This document shows, piece by piece, positions 40,319-49,048 of a stretch of DNA of 64,000 nt. The DNA comes from Gammaproteobacteria bacterium (lineage in GTDB: Bacteria > Pseudomonadota > Gammaproteobacteria > Burkholderiales > Rhodocyclaceae). The notes under the pieces were generated by a model. It did not search any database, was not told the DNA's origin, and worked only from the letters and a program-made list of their open reading frames with translations. Location: the NCBI GenBank assembly GCA_029289235.1, contig JARFTZ010000055.1, positions 62,001 to 126,000 on the forward strand, given 5' to 3'. Position 1 is the stretch's first letter, and every line of letters starts with the position of its first letter. A program made the translations under genes and the position numbers.

Positions 40319-40324
40319 ATTCTA
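40319..40324 (-). promoter_or_regulatory. -10 box for algZR
   Basis: On the minus strand TAGAAT followed by GCGGG lies 32 bases before the algZ ATG at 40287, in the short gap to the divergent argH gene. Fits the recurring -10 type and supports the later algZ start. Confidence 0.4.
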
Positions 40325-40345
40325 GCCCAAGCCCTTGCTCCCATC

Positions 40346-41743
40346 ATGAACTCCACCACACCTTCGTCGCCCTCGCAGTACACCTGGGCCGGCCGTTTCT
40401 CCGAGCCGATGTCCGACCTCGTCAAACGCTACACGGCCTCCGTCGATTTCGACCAGCGCATGTGGCGGCAGGATATCCGCGGCTCGCTGGCGCACGCGAA
40501 AATGCTTGCCCGGCAAGGCATCATCTCCGCGGCCGACATCGCCGACATCGAGCGCGGCATGGCGCAAGTCATTGCAGAGATTGAAGCCGGCGCCTTCGAA
40601 TGGTCGCTCGACCTCGAAGACGTCCATCTCAACATCGAAAAGCGCCTGACCACGCTCGTCGGCGATGCCGGCAAGCGCCTGCACACCGGCCGTTCGCGCA
40701 ACGACCAGGTGGCTACCGACATCCGCCTTTACCTGCGCGACGCGATCGACGCCATCCTCGCGCTGCTCAAGCAGTTCCAGAGCAATCTGCTCGACCTCGC
40801 CGAACGCGAAGCGGCGACGCCGATGCCCGGCTTCACCCACCTGCAGGTAGCGCAGCCGATCACCTTCGGCCACCACCTGCTGGCCTGGTTCGAAATGACC
40901 CGGCGCGATGCCGAGCGCTTTGCCGACGTGCGCAAACGTACCAACCGCCTGCCGCTGGGCGCCGCCGCGCTGGCCGGCACGACCTACCCGATCGATCGCG
41001 AATTCGTTGCTGCCGAACTCGGCTTCGAAGGCGTCTGCGAGAACTCGCTCGACGCCGTCTCCGACCGCGACTTCGCCATCGAATTCTGCGCCGCCGCCGC
41101 GCTGCTGATGATGCACTTCTCGCGCATGTCGGAAGAACTGGTGCTGTGGATGACCCCGCGCATCGGCTTCGTCCGGATCGCCGACCGCTTCTGCACCGGC
41201 AGCTCGATCATGCCGCAGAAGAAGAACCCGGACGTGCCGGAACTGGCGCGCGGCAAGACCGGCCGCGTCTACGGCCACCTGACCACGCTGCTGACGCTGA
41301 TGAAGGGCCAGCCGCTGGCCTACAACAAGGACAACCAGGAAGACAAGGAACCGCTGTTCGACGCCGTCGACACCGTCACCGACACGCTGCGCATCTTCGC
41401 CGACATGATTCCCGGCATCACCGCCCGCCCCGAGAACATGCGCGACGCGCTGCGCCAGGGCTTCGCCACCGCGACCGATCTTGCCGATTATCTGGTGCGC
41501 AAGGGGCTGCCGTTCCGCGACGCGCACGAAGCCGTCGGCATCGCCGTCCGCCGTGCCGAGGAACTTGGCGTCGACCTGCCGGAACTGCCGCTCGACGTCC
41601 TCAAGAGTTTCTCGCCCCTGGTCGGCGACGATGTCTTCTCGGTGCTGACCGTCGAAGGATCGCTCGCTTCGCGCAACCACATCGGCGGCACTGCGCCGGA
41701 CCAGGTCAGATCGGCCATCGCCCGCGCCCGCCAGCGCATGTAG
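40346..41743 (+). CDS. argH: Argininosuccinate lyase
   Basis: Splits argininosuccinate to arginine and fumarate in arginine synthesis. The 465-residue protein has the fumarase/aspartase fold: WAGRFSEP near the N-terminus, [17 protein letters not shown] (about residues 112-128), [15 protein letters not shown] with the catalytic His (about 155-169), and the mobile signature loop [12 protein letters not shown] (about residues 285-296). Earlier in-frame ATGs lie in algZ; ATG 40346 gives the conserved start. The kinase gene follows nine bases later. Confidence 0.96.
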   Translation: MNSTTPSSPSQYTWAGRFSEPMSDLVKRYTASVDFDQRMWRQDIRGSLAHAKMLARQGIISAADIADIERGMAQVIAEIEAGAFEWSLDLEDVHLNIEKRLTTLVGDAGKRLHTGRSRNDQVATDIRLYLRDAIDAILALLKQFQSNLLDLAEREAATPMPGFTHLQVAQPITFGHHLLAWFEMTRRDAERFADVRKRTNRLPLGAAALAGTTYPIDREFVAAELGFEGVCENSLDAVSDRDFAIEFCAAAALLMMHFSRMSEELVLWMTPRIGFVRIADRFCTGSSIMPQKKNPDVPELARGKTGRVYGHLTTLLTLMKGQPLAYNKDNQEDKEPLFDAVDTVTDTLRIFADMIPGITARPENMRDALRQGFATATDLADYLVRKGLPFRDAHEAVGIAVRRAEELGVDLPELPLDVLKSFSPLVGDDVFSVLTVEGSLASRNHIGGTAPDQVRSAIARARQRM

Positions 41744-41752
41744 CGCTACGCG

Positions 41753-43036
41753 ATGAACCGGATCGGGAAATACGATCTCGTCCGCGTCCTCGGCAGTGGC
41801 GCGACCTCCACGGTCTACCTGGGGCATGACCCCTTCGCGCAGCGCCAGGTCGCCATCAAAATCGCCTTTCCCGAGATCCTCCGTCACCCGGAGCGCGGCC
41901 GGCTTTATACCCACCTGTTCATGAACGAGGCGTCGCTGGTCGGCAGGCTGGCGCATCCGCACATCGTGCAGATCTACGACGCGGTGGTCGACGAGGAACT
42001 CTGCTACATCGTCATGGAGTACGTGCAAGGCGGCACCCTCGAAGCGTGCTGCGACGAGAAGAAACTGCTGCCGGTCGAGCGCGTCGTGGAAATCGCCTTC
42101 AAATGTACGCGCGCACTCGATTTCGCGCACCGCATCGGCGTCACCCACCGCGACATCAAGCCGGCGAACATCCTGTTCGTCGGCGACGATCCGGTTAGCG
42201 GTGAAATCAAGATCTCCGACTTCGGTGCGGCAATCGTCGACCACCCCGACCGCACGCAGGTATCCGGCGTCGGCTCGCCGGCCTACATGTCGCCGGAGCA
42301 GGTACGCGAACTGACGCTCGACCACCGCACCGACATCTACTCGCTCGGCGTGGTCATGTACCAGTTGCTCACCGGCCAGCTTCCCTTCCAGGCGAGCAAC
42401 AACTACAACATCATCTACCAGATCATCAATACCGATCCGACGCCGCCGTCGCGGCTGTGCAAGCAGGTTCCGCAAGTACTGGACGCGATCATCGCCCGGG
42501 CCATGCACAAGGATGTCGACGCACGCTATTCCTCATGGGAAGAGTTCGCCCATGATCTGGCCAACGTCTTCCGGCAGAAGAAGGGAATCGCCACGAATGT
42601 GCTCTCCGAATCGGAGAAATTCGACACGTTGCGACAGCTCAGCTTTTTTGAAGACTTCTCCGATGTCGAGCTTTGGGAAGTCCTGCGCTTCGCTCACTGG
42701 AGTTCCGTCGCCCCCGACGAAATCGTGATGCGGGATGGCGACAGCGGTGACTTCTTCTGCTTTCTCGTTGACGGAGAACTCAAGGTCACCAAGAACGGCA
42801 GGATGCTCAACCTGCTGACCGTCGGCGACTGTTTCGGCGAGATGGCCGTCATCAGCAAAAACATGCAGACCCGCGGCGCCGACATCACCGCGCTGACCAC
42901 CTCGAAGATCGTCACCGTCGGCGGCGACGCACTGCGCCGGGCTTCGGAAAGCTGCCGCATGCATTTCTACCAAGCGTTCCTGGAGGTGATGGTCAGCCGA
43001 CTCGCGCTGGCCAACGCCCGGCTGGCAGCCCTTTAG
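41753..43036 (+). CDS. Ser/Thr protein kinase fused to a cyclic-nucleotide-binding domain
   Basis: A 427-residue Hanks-type kinase with a C-terminal CRP-like sensor. Kinase (about residues 5-275): Gly loop LGSGATSTVYLG, VAIK lysine, Glu in MNEASLVGRL, catalytic HRDIKPANIL, DFGAA, and SPAYMSPEQ. All key residues are present, so it should be active. cNMP-binding fold (about 300-415): GDSGDFFCFLVDGELKV, GDCFGEMAVI, and TRGADI, where the Arg matches the phosphate-binding Arg of cAMP-binding sites. No membrane segment is seen, so it is cytosolic, unlike PknB types. It lies nine bases after argH and is probably coexpressed. Activation by a cyclic nucleotide is inferred, not shown. Confidence 0.9.
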   Translation: MNRIGKYDLVRVLGSGATSTVYLGHDPFAQRQVAIKIAFPEILRHPERGRLYTHLFMNEASLVGRLAHPHIVQIYDAVVDEELCYIVMEYVQGGTLEACCDEKKLLPVERVVEIAFKCTRALDFAHRIGVTHRDIKPANILFVGDDPVSGEIKISDFGAAIVDHPDRTQVSGVGSPAYMSPEQVRELTLDHRTDIYSLGVVMYQLLTGQLPFQASNNYNIIYQIINTDPTPPSRLCKQVPQVLDAIIARAMHKDVDARYSSWEEFAHDLANVFRQKKGIATNVLSESEKFDTLRQLSFFEDFSDVELWEVLRFAHWSSVAPDEIVMRDGDSGDFFCFLVDGELKVTKNGRMLNLLTVGDCFGEMAVISKNMQTRGADITALTTSKIVTVGGDALRRASESCRMHFYQAFLEVMVSRLALANARLAAL

Positions 43037-43052
43037 CGCCAGTTCGCGCGAC

Positions 43053-43592
43053 TCAGTGGCCGCACCACGGGGAAACCCCGTCGCGACCACGCAGATCGGG
43101 ACGTTGCTGCGTCGTCCGCACCCTGCCGGTCGTCGCATCGAAAAGCACATCGAAATACGCCTGCCGGTTCCAGCTATCGCAGAAGAGCCACGACCAGACC
43201 AGTTCGTCACGCGCCTTGAAATAGGTGATGTTCTGTGGAGACACGGGGCCGAGCAGGCGCAGAACACTGACCAGATCGCTTTCGCCACTCCGGATGCGGC
43301 TGAAATGCTCCATGTCGAGCACTTTCTCGATCCGATCGAGCCTGCCGTCCGGCGCGATGAACACCATGAAGGTCTGTGTTCCCGCAGGCCCGCGCGGATA
43401 GGCCAGTTGCTCGCGCCCATCGGAATCCTTCCAGGTCATCGCCGGAACGCCCATCGACGCAATCACTTCCGGCAACGAAGACTCACCCGGTTTCAGGTTG
43501 CTGCCGCCATACCCTGCACAGCCGGAGAGGAAGGCTGCGACCAGACATCCGGCCATCAGTTTCCGGAAAGAGGACAACGCAAAATGGGACAT
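43053..43592 (-). CDS. Predicted outer-membrane lipoprotein
   Basis: A 179-residue lipoprotein: hydrophobic leader with lipobox LSGC (Cys near residue 26) and a small mature domain. GESSLPEVIASMGVPAMTW and LDRIEKVLDMEHFSRIRSGES loosely resemble the BamE/OmlA (SmpA) fold, which has the same GxPxxxW-type start; assignment to that family is tentative. The C-terminal half has several Trp (ELVWSWLFCDSWNRQAYFD). ATG 43592 is chosen because an upstream frame adds 20 residues not typical of a signal peptide; a start at 43556 is also possible. It is convergent with the kinase gene, 16 bases apart. Confidence 0.8.
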   Translation of the reverse strand: MSHFALSSFRKLMAGCLVAAFLSGCAGYGGSNLKPGESSLPEVIASMGVPAMTWKDSDGREQLAYPRGPAGTQTFMVFIAPDGRLDRIEKVLDMEHFSRIRSGESDLVSVLRLLGPVSPQNITYFKARDELVWSWLFCDSWNRQAYFDVLFDATTGRVRTTQQRPDLRGRDGVSPWCGH

Positions 43593-43710
43593 AGCGAATT
43601 CCCGGGACAACACCAAGGACGGAAATTCTACACGCGTGCTTTCCGCTTGCATCCTTGTGGAACACGAGCACGATACAAAAACAATAACTAATCATTTACT
43701 GAAAAAACTT

Positions 43711-43723
43711 TAACTTTTAATAA
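43711..43723 (+). promoter_or_regulatory. Possible CbbR operator upstream of cbbY-cbbM
   Basis: TAA-N7-TAA fits the TNA-N7-TNA (T-N11-A) LysR-type core reported for CbbR. It lies 66 bases before cbbY in an AT-rich region (43675-43740). AT-rich DNA yields such matches by chance, so this is only a candidate. Confidence 0.25.
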
Positions 43724-43788
43724 CAAAACAAGCCATCTAAACTGCCTCCAGACCAACATAACGCTCGTTCCCCACGACTGAATCAACA

Positions 43789-44586
43789 ATGCCGAAAGAG
43801 AATCCAAGCTCGCGCAACCACTTGCAAGCGGTCATCTTCGACGTCGACGGCACGCTGGCAGAAACCGAAAGAGACGGCCACCGCGTCGCCTTCAACCATG
43901 CCTTTGCCGAATTCGGAATGACCTGGCACTGGACGCCGGATGAATACGCAACGCTCCTCGGCATCGCCGGCGGAAAGGAGCGCATGCGCCACTACGCGGC
44001 CCGCTACGCACCGCACCTGCTGCAACAGCGCGGTTTTGCCGACCAGGTTGCCCGCGTCTATCGCCGCAAAAGCGAGATTTATTCGTTCATCGCCCTGGGC
44101 GGCAGCATCCCGCTGCGCCCCGGCGTCCGCCGGCTGCTTGCTGAACTGCGCGCAGCGGGTATCCGCCTGGCGATCGCCACGACGACGGCGCACGCCAGCC
44201 TGAACAGCCTGATCGTGGCGAATTTCGGCTGCCCCATGGAATCGCTGTTCGAAGTCATCGGCGCCGGTGACCAGGTTCCGAACAAGAAGCCCGCGCCTGA
44301 CATCTATACCTGGGTGTTGAAAAGGCTGGGATTACCGGCGACGGCCTGCCTCGCCGTCGAGGACACCCATATCGGCCTGAACGCCGCGCGTTGCGCCGGC
44401 CTGCAGACTATCGTGACGCCAAGCGACTACTCGGCCGGCGAAAACTTCGCCGGTGCACTGAGTGTCGTCGCGGATCTGGGCGAACCGGACGCGCCTGCGC
44501 GCCACCTCGCCGGAGCGCCTCTTTCCCAATCACACGTCAATCTGGAACAACTCCAGAACTGGCACGCCAACGCATCGATGTGCTAA
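43789..44586 (+). CDS. cbbY: HAD phosphatase CbbY (xylulose-1,5-bisphosphatase)
   Basis: CbbY removes the phosphate of xylulose-1,5-bisphosphate, a misfire product that blocks RuBisCO. The 265-residue protein is a class I HAD: nucleophile/acid pair VIFDVDGTLAETE (Asp18, Asp20), cap domain (about residues 30-100), Thr in IATTTAHAS (about 127), Lys in NKKPAPDIY (about 168) and the late VEDTHIGL. The ETERDGHR run after the nucleophile and the position next to cbbM favour CbbY over phosphoglycolate phosphatase. It is 45 bases upstream of cbbM on the same strand, so an operon is likely. Confidence 0.9.
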   Translation: MPKENPSSRNHLQAVIFDVDGTLAETERDGHRVAFNHAFAEFGMTWHWTPDEYATLLGIAGGKERMRHYAARYAPHLLQQRGFADQVARVYRRKSEIYSFIALGGSIPLRPGVRRLLAELRAAGIRLAIATTTAHASLNSLIVANFGCPMESLFEVIGAGDQVPNKKPAPDIYTWVLKRLGLPATACLAVEDTHIGLNAARCAGLQTIVTPSDYSAGENFAGALSVVADLGEPDAPARHLAGAPLSQSHVNLEQLQNWHANASMC

Positions 44587-44631
44587 AACCCCCCGTCTGA
44601 GAAACCTGACCCATTCTCACAGGAGATCACC

Positions 44632-46011
44632 ATGGACCAATCAAGCCGCTACGCCGCTCTCGACTTGCACGAGGAAGATCTGATTCGCGACGGCCAGCAC
44701 ATTCTGGTGGCCTACAAGATGAAGCCCAAGGCCGGCGTCGGCTATCTGAGCGCGGCAGCGCATTTCGCCGCGGAATCGTCCACCGGCACCAACGTCGAGG
44801 TTTCTACCACCGACGATTTCACCAAGGGACTCGACGCGCTGGTCTATTTCATCGACGAAGCCAGCGAAGACCTGCGCATCGCCTACCCGATCGACCTCTT
44901 CGACCGCAACATGATCGACGGCCGTTTCATGCTCGTTTCGTTCCTGACGCTGGCGATCGGCAACAACCAGGGCATGGGCGACATCGAACACGCCAAGATG
45001 ATCGACTTCTACGTGCCGCCGCGGGTCATCCAGATGTTCGACGGCCCGGCCAAGGGCATCGCCGACCTGTGGCGCATCCTCGGTCGCCCCGTCAATGAGG
45101 GTGGCTACATCGCCGGCACAATCATCAAGCCGAAACTCGGCCTGCGCCCGGAGCCGTTTGCCGAGGCCGCTTACCAGTTCTGGCTCGGCGGCGACTTCAT
45201 CAAGAACGACGAACCGCAGGGCAACCAGGTCTTCGCACCGATCAGGAAGACCCTGCCGCTGGTCTATGACGCGATGAAGCGGGCGCAGGACGAAACCGGC
45301 GAAGCCAAGCTGTTCTCGATGAACATCACCGCGGACGATCACTACGAGATGTGCGCCCGTGCCGATTTCGCGCTGGAGACCTTCGGCCCCGACGCCGACA
45401 AGCTGGCTTTCCTGGTCGACGGCTATGTCGGCGGCCCGGGCATGGTCACCACCGTGCGGCGCCAGTATCCCGGGCAGTTCCTGCACTATCACCGGGCCGG
45501 ACACGGCGCCGTCACCTCGCCGAACTCCCGGCGCGGCTATACCGCCTTCGTCCTCGCCAAGATGAGCCGCCTGCAAGGCGCTTCGGGGATGCATGTTGGC
45601 ACCATGGGGCACGGCAAGATGGAAGGCGAAGGCGAGGACAAGAAAATCGCCTACATGATCGAGCGCGACGCCTGCGAGGGGCCGGTCTACCACCAGGAAT
45701 GGCATGGCATGAAGCCGACCACGCCGATCATTTCCGGCGGCATGAACGCGCTGCGGCTCCCCGGCTTCTTCGAGAACCTGGGGCACGGCAACATCATCAA
45801 TACCGCCGGCGGCGGCTCGTACGGACACGTCGATTCGCCGGCAGCAGGCGCCCGCTCGCTGCGCCAGGCGTACGAATGCTGGAAAGCCGGCGCCGACCCG
45901 GTCGAGTGGGCGCGCGAGCATCACGAATTCGCCCGCGCCTTCGTCTCCTTCCCCGCCGACGCCGACGCGCTCTATCCCGGCTGGCGGAAGAAACTTGGCG
46001 TTGCGGCCTGA
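44632..46011 (+). CDS. cbbM: Ribulose-1,5-bisphosphate carboxylase/oxygenase, form II
   Basis: Fixes CO2 onto ribulose-1,5-bisphosphate. The 459-residue sequence is a form II (CbbM) large subunit that works without small subunits; numbering matches Rhodospirillum: Lys166 in TIIKPKLGL, and the carbamylated Lys191 with Mg ligands Asp193/Glu194 in [14 protein letters not shown]. The [10 protein letters not shown] and [15 protein letters not shown] loops are intact, so it should be active. AGGAG precedes ATG 44632. Form II enzymes tolerate low O2/CO2 ratios poorly selective conditions, pointing to use in micro-oxic or anoxic, CO2-rich sites. No cbbQ/cbbO activase genes lie next to it. Confidence 0.97.
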   Translation: MDQSSRYAALDLHEEDLIRDGQHILVAYKMKPKAGVGYLSAAAHFAAESSTGTNVEVSTTDDFTKGLDALVYFIDEASEDLRIAYPIDLFDRNMIDGRFMLVSFLTLAIGNNQGMGDIEHAKMIDFYVPPRVIQMFDGPAKGIADLWRILGRPVNEGGYIAGTIIKPKLGLRPEPFAEAAYQFWLGGDFIKNDEPQGNQVFAPIRKTLPLVYDAMKRAQDETGEAKLFSMNITADDHYEMCARADFALETFGPDADKLAFLVDGYVGGPGMVTTVRRQYPGQFLHYHRAGHGAVTSPNSRRGYTAFVLAKMSRLQGASGMHVGTMGHGKMEGEGEDKKIAYMIERDACEGPVYHQEWHGMKPTTPIISGGMNALRLPGFFENLGHGNIINTAGGGSYGHVDSPAAGARSLRQAYECWKAGADPVEWAREHHEFARAFVSFPADADALYPGWRKKLGVAA

Positions 46012-46028
46012 ACGGCCGCGCTCAGGCC
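46005..46028. terminator. Hairpin across the cbbM/cbbR 3' ends
   Basis: GGCCTGA (46005-46011) pairs with TCAGGCC (46022-46028), overlapping the stop codons of both convergent genes, which are only ten bases apart. No T-run follows. It could end transcription in both directions. Confidence 0.45.
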
Positions 46029-46954
46029 TTCAGGATTTCCGGATGCGCCAGTTTTTCAAGATACGCCGGGGCGAATTCGAGAACGAAGGCCCAGAACGCG
46101 GCGAGCGCCGGCGTCATCCGCTTGCCCTTGTGCCGGACCATGAACCAGCGCCGCATCACCGACGCGCCCTCGACCTGCAAGACGGCCAGATGGCCGGTGC
46201 TCAGTTCCAGCCCAAGGGTGTGCTGCGACAGGAAGCTGATCCCCAAGCCGGCCACCACCGCCTGCTTGATCGCTTCGTTGCTGCCCATTTCCATGACGAT
46301 GTTGGGCTCCAGCGAGCGCAGGCGGAAAAACTCCTCCATCGCCGAGCGGGTACCCGATCCGGCTTCACGCACGATCATCGGCTCGTCGATGATGTCGCTG
46401 ATCGTCAGTCCGGCACGTCCGGCCAGCGGATGGTCGGCGCAGCAGACGATCACGAACGGATGCGGCGCGAAATTCACCGCTTCGGCATCCATGTCGGCCG
46501 GCGGGCGCCCCATGATCGCCATGTCGACTTCGTTGGCCTCCAGCAGGCGCGCAACGTCCTCGCGGTTCTGCACCAGCAGGCGCACCCGCACGTCGGGATG
46601 CGCCTTGCGGAACGCTGCCAACAGCCCCGGCGCGAAATATTCCGCGGTACTCGTTACCGCGATCGATACGCGGCCGCCCTTCAGCCCCTTCAGCGCCAGC
46701 AACGATTCGTCGGCGTCCTTCAACAGACGCAGGATTTGGCGCGCATGATCGAGCAGCACCTCGCCGGCATCGGTCAAGTAGACGCGCTTGCCGATCCGAT
46801 CGAACAGGATCGAGTTCGAAACCTCCTCCAGTTGTTTGATCTGCAGGGAAATGGCAGCATGCGTCAGATGCAATTCTTCAGCGGCGCGAGCAAACGACAA
46901 GTGCGTCGCGGCGACAGTAAATATCTGGAGTTGCCGGATGGTGATGTTTTTCAT
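46022..46954 (-). CDS. cbbR: LysR-type regulator CbbR
   Basis: Activator of Calvin-cycle genes. The 310-residue LysR protein has an N-terminal winged helix-turn-helix (TIRQLQIFTVAATHLSFARAA, then THAAISLQIKQLEE; about residues 4-55) and a periplasmic-binding-protein-like effector domain (about 90-300). The LTxAAxSxQIKQLE pattern and the position facing cbbM and fbp-prk identify it as CbbR. A TTG at 46960 is possible but ATG 46954 is preferred. It likely represses itself and activates fbp-prk from the shared 117-base gap; effectors such as RuBP, PEP or NADPH are known from relatives, not visible here. Confidence 0.93.
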   Translation of the reverse strand: MKNITIRQLQIFTVAATHLSFARAAEELHLTHAAISLQIKQLEEVSNSILFDRIGKRVYLTDAGEVLLDHARQILRLLKDADESLLALKGLKGGRVSIAVTSTAEYFAPGLLAAFRKAHPDVRVRLLVQNREDVARLLEANEVDMAIMGRPPADMDAEAVNFAPHPFVIVCCADHPLAGRAGLTISDIIDEPMIVREAGSGTRSAMEEFFRLRSLEPNIVMEMGSNEAIKQAVVAGLGISFLSQHTLGLELSTGHLAVLQVEGASVMRRWFMVRHKGKRMTPALAAFWAFVLEFAPAYLEKLAHPEILKA

Positions 46955-46979
46955 TAACAAACTATCGCTAAACGAATAG

Positions 46980-47021
46980 TAAAGAATAATTAACTACCGT
47001 TTTCTATCACGAGAATACAAT
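46980..47021 (+). promoter_or_regulatory. Candidate CbbR site and fbp -10 box
   Basis: Within the 117-base cbbR-fbp gap, TAA-N7-TTA (46980-46992) fits the T-N11-A LysR core, and TACAAT (47016-47021) is a good -10 for fbp-prk, 50 bases before the start codon. There is no good -35, consistent with a promoter that needs an activator such as CbbR. A LysR regulator normally binds between its own gene and a divergent target, which this arrangement fits. Confidence 0.35.
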
Positions 47022-47071
47022 CCGTTCAACATGAATCTGTAGTTTCTCTTGGCTTTTCAGGGAGTATTGCC

Positions 47072-48121
47072 ATGCGTTTCGGACGCACCAACGTTAACAA
47101 GTACCTGGTCGGCGAACAGCGCCGGAACCCGGCAATTGCCGGCGAATTTTCCATGCTGATCAGTGACGTGGTGCGTTCCTGCAAGGCCATTTCGCAAAGT
47201 GTCTCGCTGGGCAAACTGATTCTGCGCGAACGGTACGGCACGACCGACCTCAAGGAAATGGCCAACGGGTTGTTTCTCCATCATTGCGACTGGGGAGGGC
47301 ACCTGGCGGCGATTTCTTCCGCGGAAATGGACTCGATCTACACCCCGCCGTCCGATGAGCGCCGGGGTAACTACCTGCTGCTTTTCGATGCGCTGGACGG
47401 GTCGTCGAACATCGACATCAACCTTACCGTCGGCAGCATTTTCTCGGTGTTGCGCTGCCCGGAGGCCACCTGCAACACCTCGATCGAGGATTTCCTGCAA
47501 CCGGGCGCGGCGCAAGTCGCCGCCGGTTATGCGCTATACGGATCCTCCACGATCATGGTATTGACGATCGGCAACGGCACGCACGGCTTCACCCTTGACC
47601 GGGAAATCGGCGAGTTCCTGCTGACCCACCCGAACCTCGATATCCCGGCGGATACGCAGAGTTTTGCCATCAACACGTCGAAGGAACGCTTCTGGGAGCC
47701 GCCGATCCGGCGCTACGTCGAGGAGTGCCTCGCGGGACAGAGCGGGATTCGCGGCAAGGATTTCAACATGCGCTGGGCGGCCTCGATGGTGGCCGACGTG
47801 CACCGCATCCTCATGCGCGGCGGCGTGTTCCTCTACCCGCGCGACACCCGCGATCCGGAAACGCCGGGACGCACCGACCTGTTGCACAAGGCCAACCCGA
47901 TGGCCATGCTCATCGAACAGGCGGCCGGCTGGGCCTCGACCGGTTACGAACGCATCAGCGGCATCGTTCCGACCGGTTTGCACCAGAAAACCCCCGTAAT
48001 ACTGGGCTCCCGCAACGAAATCGAGCGCATCGAACGCTATCACCAGGAGTTCCTGAACGGTGAGGATAAACCTTTCAGTTCCCCGCTCTTCTCCACGCGG
48101 ACACTCTTCCGCACGAACTGA
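47072..48121 (+). CDS. fbp: Fructose-1,6-bisphosphatase, class I
   Basis: Hydrolyses fructose-1,6-bisphosphate (and in Calvin-cycle relatives sedoheptulose-1,7-bisphosphate). The 349-residue protein shows the class I fold: the metal-binding Glu85 in AEMD (equivalent to pig Glu97 by ungapped alignment), LLFDALDGSSNID with Asp106/Asp109, ASMVADVHRILMRGGVFLYP, and NPMAMLIEQAAG. Odd: where the family has R-L-L/M-Y-E before [AC]NPMA, this protein has D-L-L-H-K (Asp269, Lys273), so the Glu280 metal ligand and a nearby Arg are charge-swapped. GGGAG precedes ATG 47072. Divergent from cbbR and followed by prk. Confidence 0.92.
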   Translation: MRFGRTNVNKYLVGEQRRNPAIAGEFSMLISDVVRSCKAISQSVSLGKLILRERYGTTDLKEMANGLFLHHCDWGGHLAAISSAEMDSIYTPPSDERRGNYLLLFDALDGSSNIDINLTVGSIFSVLRCPEATCNTSIEDFLQPGAAQVAAGYALYGSSTIMVLTIGNGTHGFTLDREIGEFLLTHPNLDIPADTQSFAINTSKERFWEPPIRRYVEECLAGQSGIRGKDFNMRWAASMVADVHRILMRGGVFLYPRDTRDPETPGRTDLLHKANPMAMLIEQAAGWASTGYERISGIVPTGLHQKTPVILGSRNEIERIERYHQEFLNGEDKPFSSPLFSTRTLFRTN

Positions 48122-48158
48122 CCGGACCAGACTTCCCTTTCGCCTCAGGAGACGCTGC

Positions 48159-49034
48159 ATGTCGATCAAACACCCCATCATCGCCATCACAGGCTCATCG
48201 GGTGCAGGCACCACCTCGGTCACACATTCGTTCCAGCACATCTTCCGGCGCGAGAAGATCAATGCCGAAATCATCGGCGGCGACAGTTTCCATCGTTACA
48301 ACCGGGCCGAGATGACCCAAAAGATGGCGGAGGAAGAAGCGGCGGGAAACCATCATTTCAGCCACTTCGGGCCGGATGCCAACCTCCTGGGCGAACTGGA
48401 GGACCTTTTTCGCGAATACGGAGAGACCGGACAGGGCAAGCGCCGCCACTACATCCACGACAACGAAGAGGCAGCACGACTGGGCGCCGCTCCCGGAACC
48501 TTCACGGAGTGGGAAGCCCTGCCGGACAACACCGACATGCTGTTCTACGAAGGACTGCACGGCGCCGCCCTGACCGACGAAATCGATATCGCCAGGCATG
48601 TCGACCTGCGCGTTGGGGTCGTCCCGATCATCAACCTTGAGTGGATTCAGAAAATCCATCGCGACAAGGCGGTCCGCGGCTATTCCACCGAAGCCGTGAT
48701 GGATACCATCCTGCGCCGCATGCCCGACTACATCAACTACATCTGCCCGCAATTCTCGCGGACGCACGTCAATTTCCAGCGCGTGCCAACCGTCGACACG
48801 TCCAATCCGCTGATCGCCAACGACATCCCGACGCTCGATGAGAGTTTCCTGGTCATCCGCTTCGACGATCCGCGCGGAATCGATTTCCCCTACCTGCTAA
48901 GCATGCTGCACGACTCGTTCATGTCGCGCCCGAACATCATCGTCTGCCCCGGGGGAAAGATGGGACTGGCCATGCAGATCATTTTCACGCCGATGATCAT
49001 GCAGTTGATGGATCGGAAGCGCCGCGCCCGCTGA
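48159..49034 (+). CDS. prk: Phosphoribulokinase
   Basis: Phosphorylates ribulose-5-phosphate to ribulose-1,5-bisphosphate, the substrate of CbbM; it is diagnostic for a working Calvin cycle. The 291-residue class I bacterial PRK has P-loop GSSGAGTTS (residues 12-20), GGDSFHRYNR (about residues 40-49), FYEGLHGA (about 130), the RDKAVRGYSTEAV substrate loop and IICPQFSRTHVNFQRVPTVDTSNP-type middle section (seen as YICPQFSRTHVNFQ). It lacks the redox Cys pair of the plant enzymes. AGGAGA precedes ATG 48159; an earlier in-frame start lies inside fbp and is rejected. It is 37 bases after fbp, one operon. Confidence 0.96.
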   Translation: MSIKHPIIAITGSSGAGTTSVTHSFQHIFRREKINAEIIGGDSFHRYNRAEMTQKMAEEEAAGNHHFSHFGPDANLLGELEDLFREYGETGQGKRRHYIHDNEEAARLGAAPGTFTEWEALPDNTDMLFYEGLHGAALTDEIDIARHVDLRVGVVPIINLEWIQKIHRDKAVRGYSTEAVMDTILRRMPDYINYICPQFSRTHVNFQRVPTVDTSNPLIANDIPTLDESFLVIRFDDPRGIDFPYLLSMLHDSFMSRPNIIVCPGGKMGLAMQIIFTPMIMQLMDRKRRAR

Positions 49035-49048
49035 ACTATGCCGGGCGC
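49024..49048. terminator. Hairpin between convergent prk and dedA
   Basis: GCGCCCG (49024-49030) pairs with CGGGCGC (49042-49048), spanning the stop codons of the two convergent genes, which are one base apart. No T-run. Possible two-way terminator. Confidence 0.4.

Noticed and set aside
40322-42508. A 728-codon minus-strand open frame opposite argH and the kinase gene
   Set aside because: Antisense to two strongly supported genes; no domain.
47300-47345. Apparent loss of the Glu97 metal ligand in FBPase (SAEMD instead of SEE)
   Set aside because: Ungapped alignment from the RGxY and DxxDGSSN motifs places Glu85 at the Glu97 position, so the ligand is present; only the Glu280 position is changed.
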